Assembly (NCBI RefSeq): GCF_015711475.1
Contig: NZ_CP065027.1
Span: 186,001-250,000 of the forward strand
Length of the DNA: 64,000 nt
Reading direction: 5' to 3'
Source of the DNA: Actinomyces trachealis
GTDB taxonomy: Bacteria; Actinomycetota; Actinomycetes; Actinomycetales; Actinomycetaceae
Positions 28,235 to 36,373 of the stretch are shown one piece after another (position 1 is the first letter of the stretch; each line of letters opens with the position of its first letter). A program made the translations under genes and the position numbers. Under the pieces are notes generated by a model. The model did no database searches, was not told where the DNA came from, and was given only the letters and a program-made list of their open reading frames with translations.

Positions 28235-28281
28235 GGTGAGGTAGCGGCGGTGTGAGGAGGTGAGCGTTAGGGGCGGCGTCC

Positions 28282-29211
28282 TCAGCGCTTGATGGCGTGA
28301 ACCAGGTTGGTGATACGGCGAACCTCATCCTCGTCAGTGACCTGGGGGACGTCGTTGGCCAGGTTCGGCATAGGGCAGCGCAGATGCACCTCGTCCGTGC
28401 CGGTGGCGCTGATGACCTCAGTGGCGTTATGCGTGCGTACGCCACCGGCCACGATCACGCTCGGTCCGGTGTTGTCGCGCGAGAGTGCCACCAGCCGCGT
28501 CAGGGATTTGGCGCCAGCCAAAGCCTTCCCCTTAGCTGCGGCGCCCCCGGAGCTCAGCACCCGGTGTACACCCAAACCCAGCAGGCTCCTGTAGGCGGCC
28601 TCGATATCGGGCACCTGGTCAATCGCTTTGTGGAACGTGACGGGTGCGCCGTCGGCAGTGTCCGCTAGGAGGCGTACCAGGCCGCGGTCGACCTCACCGC
28701 CTGGGGTGAGGGCGCCGATCACGAAGCCGAGTTCAACGGCGGGAGGCAGGTCGCGTCTGGCTGCGGAGGTCGGCACGGGGCGGGTGTAGTTGGCCAGCTC
28801 ATCGGACAGACTGGCGATGCGCCGCACATCCGCCACCATCGCGCGACGCTCGTCGTTATCAAAGGTGAAGTTGCCGCCGCGCGGCCGGATCATCACCTGC
28901 ACACCGAAGGGTGCGGCGTCAGGTAGCCCGGACCAGTTGGGGCCCAAAGCCTGCCTACGCGCCTCCACCTGCTCGGCAGCAGCCAGCACAGCAGCCTCAA
29001 CTGCACCGATCGACGGCGTCGTACCGCCTACGGCCAGGTTGTCGCAGAGTTCGGCGCGGTCTGCCCCAGCGCGGGCGGCTGAACGCACCCCGGCCACGGA
29101 CTCGACGCAGACCTCGACGCGCACGCGCGTGGCCTTGGCGGGCTGGTACGGACGGAGGGCGGCGTGATCCCGGCGGGGCTGCGTTGCCCCGGCCACTCGC
29201 TTGGCGCACAT
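28282..29211 (-). CDS. cutC: CutC family protein
   Basis: A TIM-barrel protein of the CutC family, historically tied to copper homeostasis; more recent work questions that role. Family phrases are VEVCVESVAGVRSAARAGADRAELC, GVQVMIRPRGGNF, FVIGALTPGGEVD, VTFHKAIDQ, RVLSSGGAA and VIVAGGVRTHN. At 309 residues it is longer than the usual 240-250 because of a basic N-terminal extension; an in-frame GTG at 29124 would remove it. No metal-transport partner is adjacent. Confidence 0.88.
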   Translation of the reverse strand: MCAKRVAGATQPRRDHAALRPYQPAKATRVRVEVCVESVAGVRSAARAGADRAELCDNLAVGGTTPSIGAVEAAVLAAAEQVEARRQALGPNWSGLPDAAPFGVQVMIRPRGGNFTFDNDERRAMVADVRRIASLSDELANYTRPVPTSAARRDLPPAVELGFVIGALTPGGEVDRGLVRLLADTADGAPVTFHKAIDQVPDIEAAYRSLLGLGVHRVLSSGGAAAKGKALAGAKSLTRLVALSRDNTGPSVIVAGGVRTHNATEVISATGTDEVHLRCPMPNLANDVPQVTDEDEVRRITNLVHAIKR

Positions 29212-29308
29212 GGGCCTAGTGAATCATGAGCTTGGCTCCAGGTCAGCGAAGCGGTGACCCATTAAGCAAAGAATTTCTGAGTGCCTCATTTGTCCGGGCC
29301 GGTGAGCC

Positions 29309-29530
29309 TCAGGCCGTTGTGCTGATTCGCTGGCCGCAGGGGTTGTCACGGATCAAAAATCTAGAAATAATCGCCAGCAATGGTATTGCTAAGAAAATCT
29401 TGTAAGGCAACAGCCGGTTTTGTGGCTCTTCATAATCGAGGCCGTTCAGTGCGTTCTGCACCTCCACCAGTGACGAATTAGCGGGCGAAGACCATAAGAG
29501 TGCCCCGCTAATGAGTACAGCTCTTATCAT
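29309..29530 (-). CDS. Possible small membrane protein
   Basis: A 73-residue frame with two hydrophobic stretches (MIRAVLISGALLW and YKIFLAIPLLAIISRFLI). The stretch is clearly more AT-rich than its surroundings. No ribosome site is evident and no homologue is recognised. It could be a genuine small gene, a remnant, or chance. The rest of the 408-base gap 29212-29619 holds the iron box upstream of the ABC pair and nothing else I can support. Confidence 0.28.
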   Translation of the reverse strand: MIRAVLISGALLWSSPANSSLVEVQNALNGLDYEEPQNRLLPYKIFLAIPLLAIISRFLIRDNPCGQRISTTA

Positions 29531-29558
29531 TGTTGTTACTTGTGGATTAGATCCCAGC

Positions 29559-29577
29559 GAACGTTAGGCTAACCTTT
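29559..29577 (+). promoter_or_regulatory. DtxR/IdeR-type iron box
   Basis: GAACGTTAGGCTAACCTTT contains the perfect palindrome GTTAGGCTAAC (29563-29573) and matches 14 of 19 positions of the DtxR/IdeR consensus. It ends 42 bases before the ATG of the ABC transporter gene at 29620, a suitable place for iron-dependent repression. Confidence 0.75.
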
Positions 29578-29619
29578 GCTTGCGCTCTGACCACTGGTGA
29601 TGCCACAGTCCAGGACACG

Positions 29620-31410
29620 ATGACCGCACATTCCCCCGCCACAGAACCAAGCCACCCTGCCAGTGCCGGGTCCACCAGCGCGCACGGCCCAAGCCCCCGA
29701 GACCTCCAGGGCAAGACCTCCAAGATCCCAGTGGGAACTCGCGCAGGCAAGATCGCGAACCTGGCCTCCGTCTGCCTGGGGGTGCTCAGCTCACTGGCAC
29801 AGGCTTGGACCCTCATCAGCCTCGGACGCGGCCTAGGCGCACTCGCCCGCACCACCACCGACCCCCAGCTCCCCGGTGCCTTCAACACCTACCTTTTACA
29901 GGCCGCTGTCGCCGCCCTTCTGACCGGCGCCTGCCAGGTGTCCGTGGAACTGATCTCCCGCACCTCCGCCATGCGTGAAGAGGCCCACTTGCGCCGCCGC
30001 GTCCTAGCCCACCTGCTGGACCTCGGCCCCGCCCGCGCCACCCACCTGCGCACCGGCTCTACCGCCTCCCTACTCACCGACGGCGCCGAGCGCGTGGCCA
30101 CCTACCGCCAGACCTTCCTGGCCTCCGCCGTCGCCTCCCTACTCACCCCAGTCCTGGTGCTAGCGCTCCTCGCGGCAGCCGTGGACCCGCTCTCCGCTCT
30201 GGTTCTGTCCACTGGAATCGTGGCAGTGCCAGCCTTAATCGGTTTCTTCCACAGATTCTCGCGCCGCTCCTCGGCGGGCTCACGGCGCGAACGTATGCGC
30301 CTGGCTGGCGCCTACCTAGACGCCATCCAAGGCCTGACCACCCTTGTGCTCGCGCGCGCCGCCGAACGCACCGCCGCCAGCCTGCGCCAGGCCGGTGAGG
30401 CCAACCGCCAAGCAGTCATGCGGATGTTGGCAGGGAACCAACGCATCATCTTCCTCACCGACTCCTTGTTCTCCCTGTTCTTCATCGCCGCCACCGCAGC
30501 ACTCGCCTTGGCCCGCCTGGGCTCTGGTGCGATCAACTTGGGTGGGGCGCTGGCCCTGACGTTCAGTTCCTTCGTGCTGCTGGAGCCCTTAGACCGGATG
30601 GGGGCGTTCTTCTACGTGGGCATGGGTGGGAGGGCCAACCAGCGTGCCATCCGCCGCATCTTGACCACACGCCGCCCCGGAGCACAGGCCCCGGCTGCCG
30701 ACGTCGTAGCCAGCCGTGGCGACAGCACTGCCCAGACCACCCAAACCCCCAGTGCTGTGAGCCTGTCAGGGGTCACCGCCGCATGGGAGCCGGGCCGCCC
30801 TGTGATCACTGGCGTGAACCTGCAGGTGGCCCCAGGTGAGCGCGTGGCCCTGACCGGCCCGTCCGGCGCGGGCAAGTCCACCCTCCTGGCCCTAGCCGCC
30901 GGAGACCTGCTTCCTGCCGCCGGGACCGTGCAGGTAGCCGGGCTCACCCTCAGTGCCGCCAACCAGGACGCGGTGCGCGCTTGCAGCGCCGTCGTCGCCC
31001 AGAGCACCTGGCTGTTTTGCGGCACGATCGCCGACAACCTACGTCTCGCCAACCCGCAGGCCACCACCGCGCAGATGTGGCGAGCCTTGGAGAATGCGAA
31101 CTTGGCCCAGGAGGTCCGGCGGATGCCTGAGGGCCTGGACACGCGCGTAGGAGAGCAAGGCATAGGCCTGTCAGGTGGGCAAGCCCAGCGGGTCTCTTTG
31201 GCCCGCGCCTTCCTGGCCGACCGCCCCCTGCTGCTCCTGGACGAACCCACCAGCCAGGTGGACCTGGCCGGGGAAGCACAGATCCTCCATGCGATTGAGC
31301 GGCTCTCCCAGGGGCGCACAGTGCTGATGAACTCGCACCGGCAAGGCGCAGTCGAGGCCGCCGAACGGGTGCTACAGGTAGCAGCCGGTCACGTTCAGGA
31401 GGTGGCCTGA
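29620..31410 (+). CDS. ABC transporter permease/ATP-binding half, CydD-like (iron-box regulated)
   Basis: A 596-residue exporter-fold half transporter. Six membrane helices occupy about residues 45-330. The nucleotide-binding domain has Walker A GPSGAGKST (about 412-420), signature LSGGQAQR (about 517) and Walker B LLLLDEPTS (about 537), with His in NSHRQ. It forms a heterodimer candidate with the next gene, one base after its stop. The pair resembles CydDC, but no cydAB oxidase genes are near. The DtxR/IdeR box upstream points instead to siderophore or haem traffic, as for exporter-fold importers of the IrtAB/YbtPQ kind. The substrate is inferred, not shown. Confidence 0.82.
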   Translation: MTAHSPATEPSHPASAGSTSAHGPSPRDLQGKTSKIPVGTRAGKIANLASVCLGVLSSLAQAWTLISLGRGLGALARTTTDPQLPGAFNTYLLQAAVAALLTGACQVSVELISRTSAMREEAHLRRRVLAHLLDLGPARATHLRTGSTASLLTDGAERVATYRQTFLASAVASLLTPVLVLALLAAAVDPLSALVLSTGIVAVPALIGFFHRFSRRSSAGSRRERMRLAGAYLDAIQGLTTLVLARAAERTAASLRQAGEANRQAVMRMLAGNQRIIFLTDSLFSLFFIAATAALALARLGSGAINLGGALALTFSSFVLLEPLDRMGAFFYVGMGGRANQRAIRRILTTRRPGAQAPAADVVASRGDSTAQTTQTPSAVSLSGVTAAWEPGRPVITGVNLQVAPGERVALTGPSGAGKSTLLALAAGDLLPAAGTVQVAGLTLSAANQDAVRACSAVVAQSTWLFCGTIADNLRLANPQATTAQMWRALENANLAQEVRRMPEGLDTRVGEQGIGLSGGQAQRVSLARAFLADRPLLLLDEPTSQVDLAGEAQILHAIERLSQGRTVLMNSHRQGAVEAAERVLQVAAGHVQEVA

Positions 31411-31411
31411 G

Positions 31412-33355
31412 ATGAGCGGGCAGAACCAGCAGCAACTGACGGCGACCTCGCCCACCCAGAACACCGCAACACCCCCGACCCGCCCCGAACTTCTCGCCTG
31501 GCTGCTGCGCACCACCCGCCCGGTGCTCGCGCCGCTGGCCGCCTCCACCGTCTGCCGCATTGGCGACCTGCTAACCGGAGTGGGTCTTTACGCCCTGGGC
31601 GCCTACGCCGTCGTCGCCACCGCCCCTGCCACCGCCACTGCCCGGGCCAGCGGCACCCCCACCCCCTCACTGTGGCTGGTGGTGGCCGCGATGGCGGGCC
31701 TGAGCCTGCTCAAAGCCATCCTGCGTTACGGCGAGCACTTCCTCGGGCACCTAGTGGCCTTCAAGGCCCTGGAACTGCTGCGTGGGGAGATCTTCCGTGC
31801 CCTGATCCCGCGCGCGCCCAAGGTTATGGCCACCGCCCGTTCCGGGGACCTGCTGACCTGCGCCACCAAGGACGTGGATCGCATCGAGGTGGTCTTCGCG
31901 CACACCGTCGCGCCGCTGGTCTCCGCCCTGGTCGTCCCCACCGCCGTGTTGGTGACGGTCGGCTGGGCGACGTCGTGGACCATAGCGGGCGCAGCCCTGC
32001 CCTGGCTGCTGGTGGCCCTGCTCGTGGCGCCGCTAGTCGGCTGGCGCAACGCCCTGGTCTCTTCACGCAGCACGACCGCTGCGCGCGCCGCCTTGACCAG
32101 TCACGTCACCGACACGATTCAGGGCATGAGCGAGGTGGTCGGCTATGGTCGCACCGCAGAGCGCCTGGCTGAGACCACCGCGCTGGACGACGCCGTCGCC
32201 ACAGCTTTTCGGCCTTCCGCCACCTCCGCCTCGCTGCGGCGCGGTGTCACTGCCTTAATGGTGCTGGCCGGGCCGGTGGCCCTGCTCGCCGTCGGCGGGC
32301 CCCAGGTGGCTGCGGGCCAGGTGAGGCTAGGCGCACTGGCGGCGGCAATCGCTGCGGTGGTGCGGCTGACCGAGTGCGTGCGCGGCGTGGAAGAGTTCTC
32401 CTCCTACCTGAACCACTCCTTCGCTGCGGCTGAGCGCGTGTATGCCGTGGTGCACGGGCCCGTGGAGGTGGCGGACGGAAGCATGGAGCTGCGGCCGCGC
32501 AGCGGGGTGCCCACAGCAGGCGAGGCACGCGCAGCAGCCAGCGCAAGGACTGCGACCAGCAGGGCGGCTATCCCCGAGCCAGCGCAAACGATTGCCGCCC
32601 ACCGGTTTGGCCCGGAGTTCTCCTGGCAGGACGTCACCTACACCTACCCCGATGCGAGGACCCCCGCCTTGCGCGGCGCCAGCCTGACCGCTCCCGCCGG
32701 GCAATGGACCAGCTTGGTGGGCGTCTCCGGCTCCGGTAAAACCACCCTGGCCCAACTGGCCCTGCGCTTCGACGACCCCACCACCGGTACCATCCGCGTG
32801 GACGGGCACGACCTACGCCAGTTCACCGCCGACTCCCTGCGCCGAGCAGTCCAGCTAGTGCCCCAACGCGCTCACCTGCTGCGCGCCAGCATTGCAGACA
32901 ACCTGCGCCTAGCGGCCCCTGCTGCTAGCGACGCGGCCTTGGAGGCTGCCTGCCGCACCGCCTGCATCCACGCCGATATCTCAGCCATGGCCTCCGGTTA
33001 CAACACCACCGTCGGTGAGCACGGGGGTGCGCTGTCTGGCGGGCAGCGCCAGCGTCTCGCCCTGGCTCGCGCCCTGCTGGCTGAGCCCATCGCCTTGGTG
33101 CTAGATGAGTTCACCTCCCACCTGGACCCAGACCTGGAGGCACAACTGCGCGAGAACCTGCGCGCCTGGGCTGCCTCGCGCGGCGCCACCGTCGTCGAGA
33201 TCACCCACCGGCTGCGGTGGATTGAGTGCGCCGACCACGTCGTCGTCCTAGACGGCGGGGCAGTGCTGCAAGCCGGTGCACCTGCCGTCCTGCTGGCAGT
33301 GGAGGGTCCGCTGCGGTGCCTGGCTGCCCGTGAGGGCCTGCCGGTAGGTTTCTGA
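31412..33355 (+). CDS. ABC transporter permease/ATP-binding half, CydC-like
   Basis: A 647-residue partner of the preceding gene; the TGA and this ATG are separated by a single base. The membrane part carries RYGEHFLGHLVAFKALELLRGEIFRALIP, a phrase typical of CydC-type subunits. A 60-residue Ala/Ser-rich linker precedes the nucleotide-binding domain: Walker A GVSGSGKTT (about 436), signature LSGGQRQR (about 541), Walker B LVLDEFTS with Phe in place of the usual Pro, and H-loop EITHRL. Both ATP sites look intact. Expected role: the second half of an iron-regulated heterodimeric transporter. Confidence 0.82.
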   Translation: MSGQNQQQLTATSPTQNTATPPTRPELLAWLLRTTRPVLAPLAASTVCRIGDLLTGVGLYALGAYAVVATAPATATARASGTPTPSLWLVVAAMAGLSLLKAILRYGEHFLGHLVAFKALELLRGEIFRALIPRAPKVMATARSGDLLTCATKDVDRIEVVFAHTVAPLVSALVVPTAVLVTVGWATSWTIAGAALPWLLVALLVAPLVGWRNALVSSRSTTAARAALTSHVTDTIQGMSEVVGYGRTAERLAETTALDDAVATAFRPSATSASLRRGVTALMVLAGPVALLAVGGPQVAAGQVRLGALAAAIAAVVRLTECVRGVEEFSSYLNHSFAAAERVYAVVHGPVEVADGSMELRPRSGVPTAGEARAAASARTATSRAAIPEPAQTIAAHRFGPEFSWQDVTYTYPDARTPALRGASLTAPAGQWTSLVGVSGSGKTTLAQLALRFDDPTTGTIRVDGHDLRQFTADSLRRAVQLVPQRAHLLRASIADNLRLAAPAASDAALEAACRTACIHADISAMASGYNTTVGEHGGALSGGQRQRLALARALLAEPIALVLDEFTSHLDPDLEAQLRENLRAWAASRGATVVEITHRLRWIECADHVVVLDGGAVLQAGAPAVLLAVEGPLRCLAAREGLPVGF

Positions 33356-33373
33356 GCAGCCTGGTCACGCGCT

Positions 33374-33393
33374 GCGGCGGAGAGGGCCGCCGC
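33374..33393. terminator. Short GC hairpin between convergent genes
   Basis: GCGGCGG (33374-33380) and CCGCCGC (33387-33393) form a 7-bp stem with a 6-base loop in the 65-base gap between the ABC pair and the leftward cation-efflux gene. No T tract. Confidence 0.4.
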
Positions 33394-33420
33394 TAGAGCA
33401 GCGGTCCACGGCCCAGGGTC

Positions 33421-34338
33421 TCAAACGTCCTTCTCGTCCTCATAGCTCTTGGGGTCCTCGATGGGCTCCAGATGCGCGGAGACCCGCAGATCTGGGTCCA
33501 CCGCAACTAGCTCGTCAATCAGCGCCTCGGTGTAGTCGTGGCCGCGTTTGACGCTCCAGTCGCCGGGCACCAGCACATGCAGCTCCGCGAAACGCTTGTT
33601 TCCTGCCTCGCGTACCCGCACCGCGTGGAAGTCTGTGACGCCCTCCTCCTGATGGCGGGAGAGCACCGAGCGGATGTGAGCCAAGGACTCGTGAGAAGGA
33701 GCGATATCCATGAGGCCACCCACAGAGCTGCGGATCAAAGTGAAACCCACCCACATGATGTTCAGGCCCGCCGCTAGGGCTACCACCGCGTCCAACACCG
33801 GCGAGCGGAAAATCGCCACCAGGGCCACCCCCGCCAGCACCGCGATGGAGGTCATGACGTCGGTGGCTAGGTGCTTGGCGTCTGCCACCAGGGTGGCTGA
33901 TCTCTCCTGCGTACCTTTGTGGTACAGCACCCACGCTACCCCGGCGTTGATCACGGATGCGACCACAGAGATCAGCAGGCCAATTCCCAGCCGCTCCGGC
34001 ATCGACGGCGTAATGATGCGTTGCACAGCGGTGAAGACGATGAAAGCCGCTGCCACGAAGATCATCACGCCCTCACTGATGGCGGAGAAATACTCGGCCT
34101 TGGAGTGGCCGAACTGGTGGTCGTCGTCAGCCGGGCGGATGGAGATGCGTAGGACCACCAGGGCGACCACTGCAGCCACCAGGTTGACCAGGGATTCAGC
34201 TGCGTCGGAGAACAGGCCCACTGAACCGGTTAGCCAGGCGGCCCCGCCTTTGAGGGTGATGGTGGCTACCGCCGCGCCGATGGACAGCCACGCGTAGGCG
34301 GATAAGTCCTTGGGTGGTGAGTAGCGCGGCGAGGTCAC
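33421..34338 (-). CDS. Cation diffusion facilitator family transporter
   Basis: A 305-residue proton/metal antiporter of the CDF family, which exports Zn, Fe, Co or Mn from the cytoplasm. Membrane helices cover about residues 15-205. Metal-site phrases are GLFSDAAESLVN in helix II and ADAKHLATDVMTS in helix V. The cytoplasmic C-terminal domain (about 210-290) has FHAVRVREAGNKRFAELHVLVPGDWSV. The helix II metal motif reads SDAAE rather than the common HxxxD of zinc transporters, so an iron or manganese substrate is possible. Its position beside an iron-regulated transporter fits but does not prove this. Confidence 0.87.
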   Translation of the reverse strand: MTSPRYSPPKDLSAYAWLSIGAAVATITLKGGAAWLTGSVGLFSDAAESLVNLVAAVVALVVLRISIRPADDDHQFGHSKAEYFSAISEGVMIFVAAAFIVFTAVQRIITPSMPERLGIGLLISVVASVINAGVAWVLYHKGTQERSATLVADAKHLATDVMTSIAVLAGVALVAIFRSPVLDAVVALAAGLNIMWVGFTLIRSSVGGLMDIAPSHESLAHIRSVLSRHQEEGVTDFHAVRVREAGNKRFAELHVLVPGDWSVKRGHDYTEALIDELVAVDPDLRVSAHLEPIEDPKSYEDEKDV

Positions 34339-34598
34339 CAGGCGATTCTCGTGCGGCCAGGCACAGGGGGCAAGGCGGCGTCAGCAAAGCAGCGGGTAGC
34401 AGTTGCACCCGCGCGCACCCGGCACCCCAGTCTCAGCACCCGGGGCTACTACCTACAGCCGCCAGACCCCGCTAGTGTGGCACCGGTCCGCGGCAGAGCA
34501 CGGAGGTCCAGCGCCATACGGTTCAGCCCCAGCCGCCAGCCCCATCCGGGGCAACCCGCCGCGCAGCCCAGCCACCCAGCTCTTCCAGGAGACTCACC

Positions 34599-35399
34599 GT
34601 GACGCTTCCCGACACACTGCCGGAGGTCTTCCGCGTTGTTGACCTCTCCGGAGTGCTGCTCAACGGGATCCTGGGTGGGTTGATAGCACGCCGTAAAAAC
34701 TTTGACGTGGTGGGTTTTGTGGTCCTAGCGATCCTCACCGCCACCGCAGGCGGCATTCTGCGCGACGTAATGATCCAGGCCGGGCCGCCCTTCGCCCTAA
34801 CCGACCCGTACTACCTGTACACGGCCTGCGTGGGTGCGCTGGTGGCCTGGTTCGCCCGCTTCGAGTCTCGGCCCGCCCGCCGTTTACTCGTGGGGGCGGA
34901 TGCTGTTGTGCTGGGCACCTGGGCGGCCACCGGCGCCTACAAGGCCTTGAACGCTGACCTCGGTGTGATGCCCGCGCTGCTGCTGGGCTGCGTGACAGCC
35001 GTGGGCGGTTCCATGATCCGAGACGTGGCAGTGGGGGAGACCCCGGCGGTATTCGGTGGCAACAAGCTCTACGCCATCCCGGCTTTCTGTGCGGCCCTGA
35101 CTCAGGTAGCGCTGGTACGGGTGGGCTGGGACGCCGACCTGGCTCTGTTGGCCGCCACCTGTGTGGGCGCAAGTCTGTGCTTGCTCGCCTACTGGCGCTC
35201 CTGGAAACTGCCGGTGGTCTCTGACCGGGAGCAGCGCCGCGTGGAGCGGCAGGTTGCTGACGCTGTGGCGCCCGCACGGTTGGGCGTGTTGCGACGCCGT
35301 TGGCCCGGCGTAGTAGCCCGCACAGTACTGAACCCAACAGTGCTGAGCCCAGGCGAGCCCGACAGTGCGGATGCGGGGAAGGACCCCAGCGGGCGCTGA
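34599..35399 (+). CDS. TRIC cation channel family (UPF0126/YicG-like) membrane protein
   Basis: A 266-residue protein with about seven membrane helices arranged as two copies of the TRIC/UPF0126 repeat. Each copy has the glycine-rich TATAGGILRDVM and TAVGGSMIRDVA element, followed by PFALTDPYYLY and PAVFGGNKLYA. Bacterial TRIC homologues form trimeric monovalent-cation channels. An extra 60-residue Arg-rich cytoplasmic tail is present. The GTG start has GGAG 8 bases upstream. The 260-base gap before it (34339-34598) shows nothing else I can support. Confidence 0.88.
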   Translation: MTLPDTLPEVFRVVDLSGVLLNGILGGLIARRKNFDVVGFVVLAILTATAGGILRDVMIQAGPPFALTDPYYLYTACVGALVAWFARFESRPARRLLVGADAVVLGTWAATGAYKALNADLGVMPALLLGCVTAVGGSMIRDVAVGETPAVFGGNKLYAIPAFCAALTQVALVRVGWDADLALLAATCVGASLCLLAYWRSWKLPVVSDREQRRVERQVADAVAPARLGVLRRRWPGVVARTVLNPTVLSPGEPDSADAGKDPSGR

Positions 35400-35400
35400 T

Positions 35401-35715
35401 TCAGTCGAGGGGACGCAGGGTGCCTTCTCCAGCGTCCACGGTGCTGCCCTTGATGGGGGCAACGGTGGGTTCATTGCGGGGGCCAAAGAAGCGATCCTTG
35501 ACGGCGTCGGCCACCTTGTCCGTAACGGTCTCTCCCTGACGGCGGACAGCCTCTGAGACCCGGGCCTGGGCGGCGTCCACACGTTCACGGACGGCGGGAT
35601 TCTCGGCGAGGTGGGCGGCAGCGGACTTGATGCGCTCGTACTGGGCACGTCCGGCGCGGGTACCCAGGACGTAGCCGGCACCGAGCCCGATGATGAAGGG
35701 AATCTTGCTGGCCAT
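35401..35715 (-). CDS. YtxH-like small membrane-anchored protein
   Basis: A 104-residue protein starting with a glycine-rich hydrophobic segment (KIPFIIGLGAGYVLGTRAGRAQYERI), followed by an amphipathic, charged helical region with Ala/Glu/Arg heptad character (about 35-80). This resembles YtxH/DUF-type envelope stress proteins common in actinobacteria. AGGAGAG five bases before the ATG fixes the start at 35715. It lies downstream of the T7SS genes in the same direction, 134 bases after the 35850 gene, and may be separately transcribed. Confidence 0.72.
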   Translation of the reverse strand: MASKIPFIIGLGAGYVLGTRAGRAQYERIKSAAAHLAENPAVRERVDAAQARVSEAVRRQGETVTDKVADAVKDRFFGPRNEPTVAPIKGSTVDAGEGTLRPLD

Positions 35716-35849
35716 AAGAACTCTCCTGCATGGTGGGAGTATTGGGGTGCGGTGACAGCTTACGGCCTGGCCGCCGTGGCGGCGCTCCCGGGGGTCTGTC
35801 TCCGCGCCAGGCGAACCTGGGGGACGGCCGACGCACGGCCGCCGCGTCA

Positions 35850-36332
35850 TTAACGCGCCCGCTCCGCCTCCTGGCGGGCGTTGTACCTGGCCACGTTCTG
35901 GTCCACCCAGGCCTCGTCGGCACACCAGCGGCCGTCCTCGCCCTTGTACCAGGGCCAAGGCTCAGGTAGCGGCACCACTTTGCCAACATCCACCGCAAAT
36001 CCGTTGCACATGCGAGCCACGTCGGCGACGATCTGCACCCACATGTCATAGAACTCGCCGTGCGGCACATAGCACTGCGTCATGATGCAGGGGACCCACT
36101 GTGCAGGCGGGCGTACACCCACCAGACGCTCCACCTCCCGACCGTCAACAACGATCATCGGGTGAGGTACCTCCAAAGCCGGGCGCTCTGGCCGCTCATG
36201 CGGCACCAGTCCGAAGAGAGACTCATCAAGGGCCGGACTGATAGTGAACTGCGGCGTGCGCACGATCGTGGCCCCCAAAAACAGGTTTACCTCAGGGACA
36301 TCGGGTGAGACGATTGTGATTACGCGGGGCAC
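35850..36332 (-). CDS. Hypothetical protein at the end of the T7SS unit
   Basis: A 160-residue soluble-looking protein, Pro- and Trp-rich (for example PLPEPWPWYKGEDGRW), with no signal peptide or recognised domain. The GTG start at 36332 is preceded by AAAGGAG at 5 bases. It begins 41 bases after eccC ends and runs in the same direction, so it is probably part of the secretion operon; a chaperone or accessory role is only a guess from position. Confidence 0.6.
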   Translation of the reverse strand: MPRVITIVSPDVPEVNLFLGATIVRTPQFTISPALDESLFGLVPHERPERPALEVPHPMIVVDGREVERLVGVRPPAQWVPCIMTQCYVPHGEFYDMWVQIVADVARMCNGFAVDVGKVVPLPEPWPWYKGEDGRWCADEAWVDQNVARYNARQEAERAR

Positions 36333-36373
36333 GGCTGCTCCTTTGCTTGGCTGCTTCAGCGTTGATTTAAGAT

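Noticed and set aside
29620-33355. Annotation as CydDC of the cytochrome bd system
   Set aside because: Similarity is real, but cydAB is absent nearby and an iron box precedes the pair, so the specific name is not supported.
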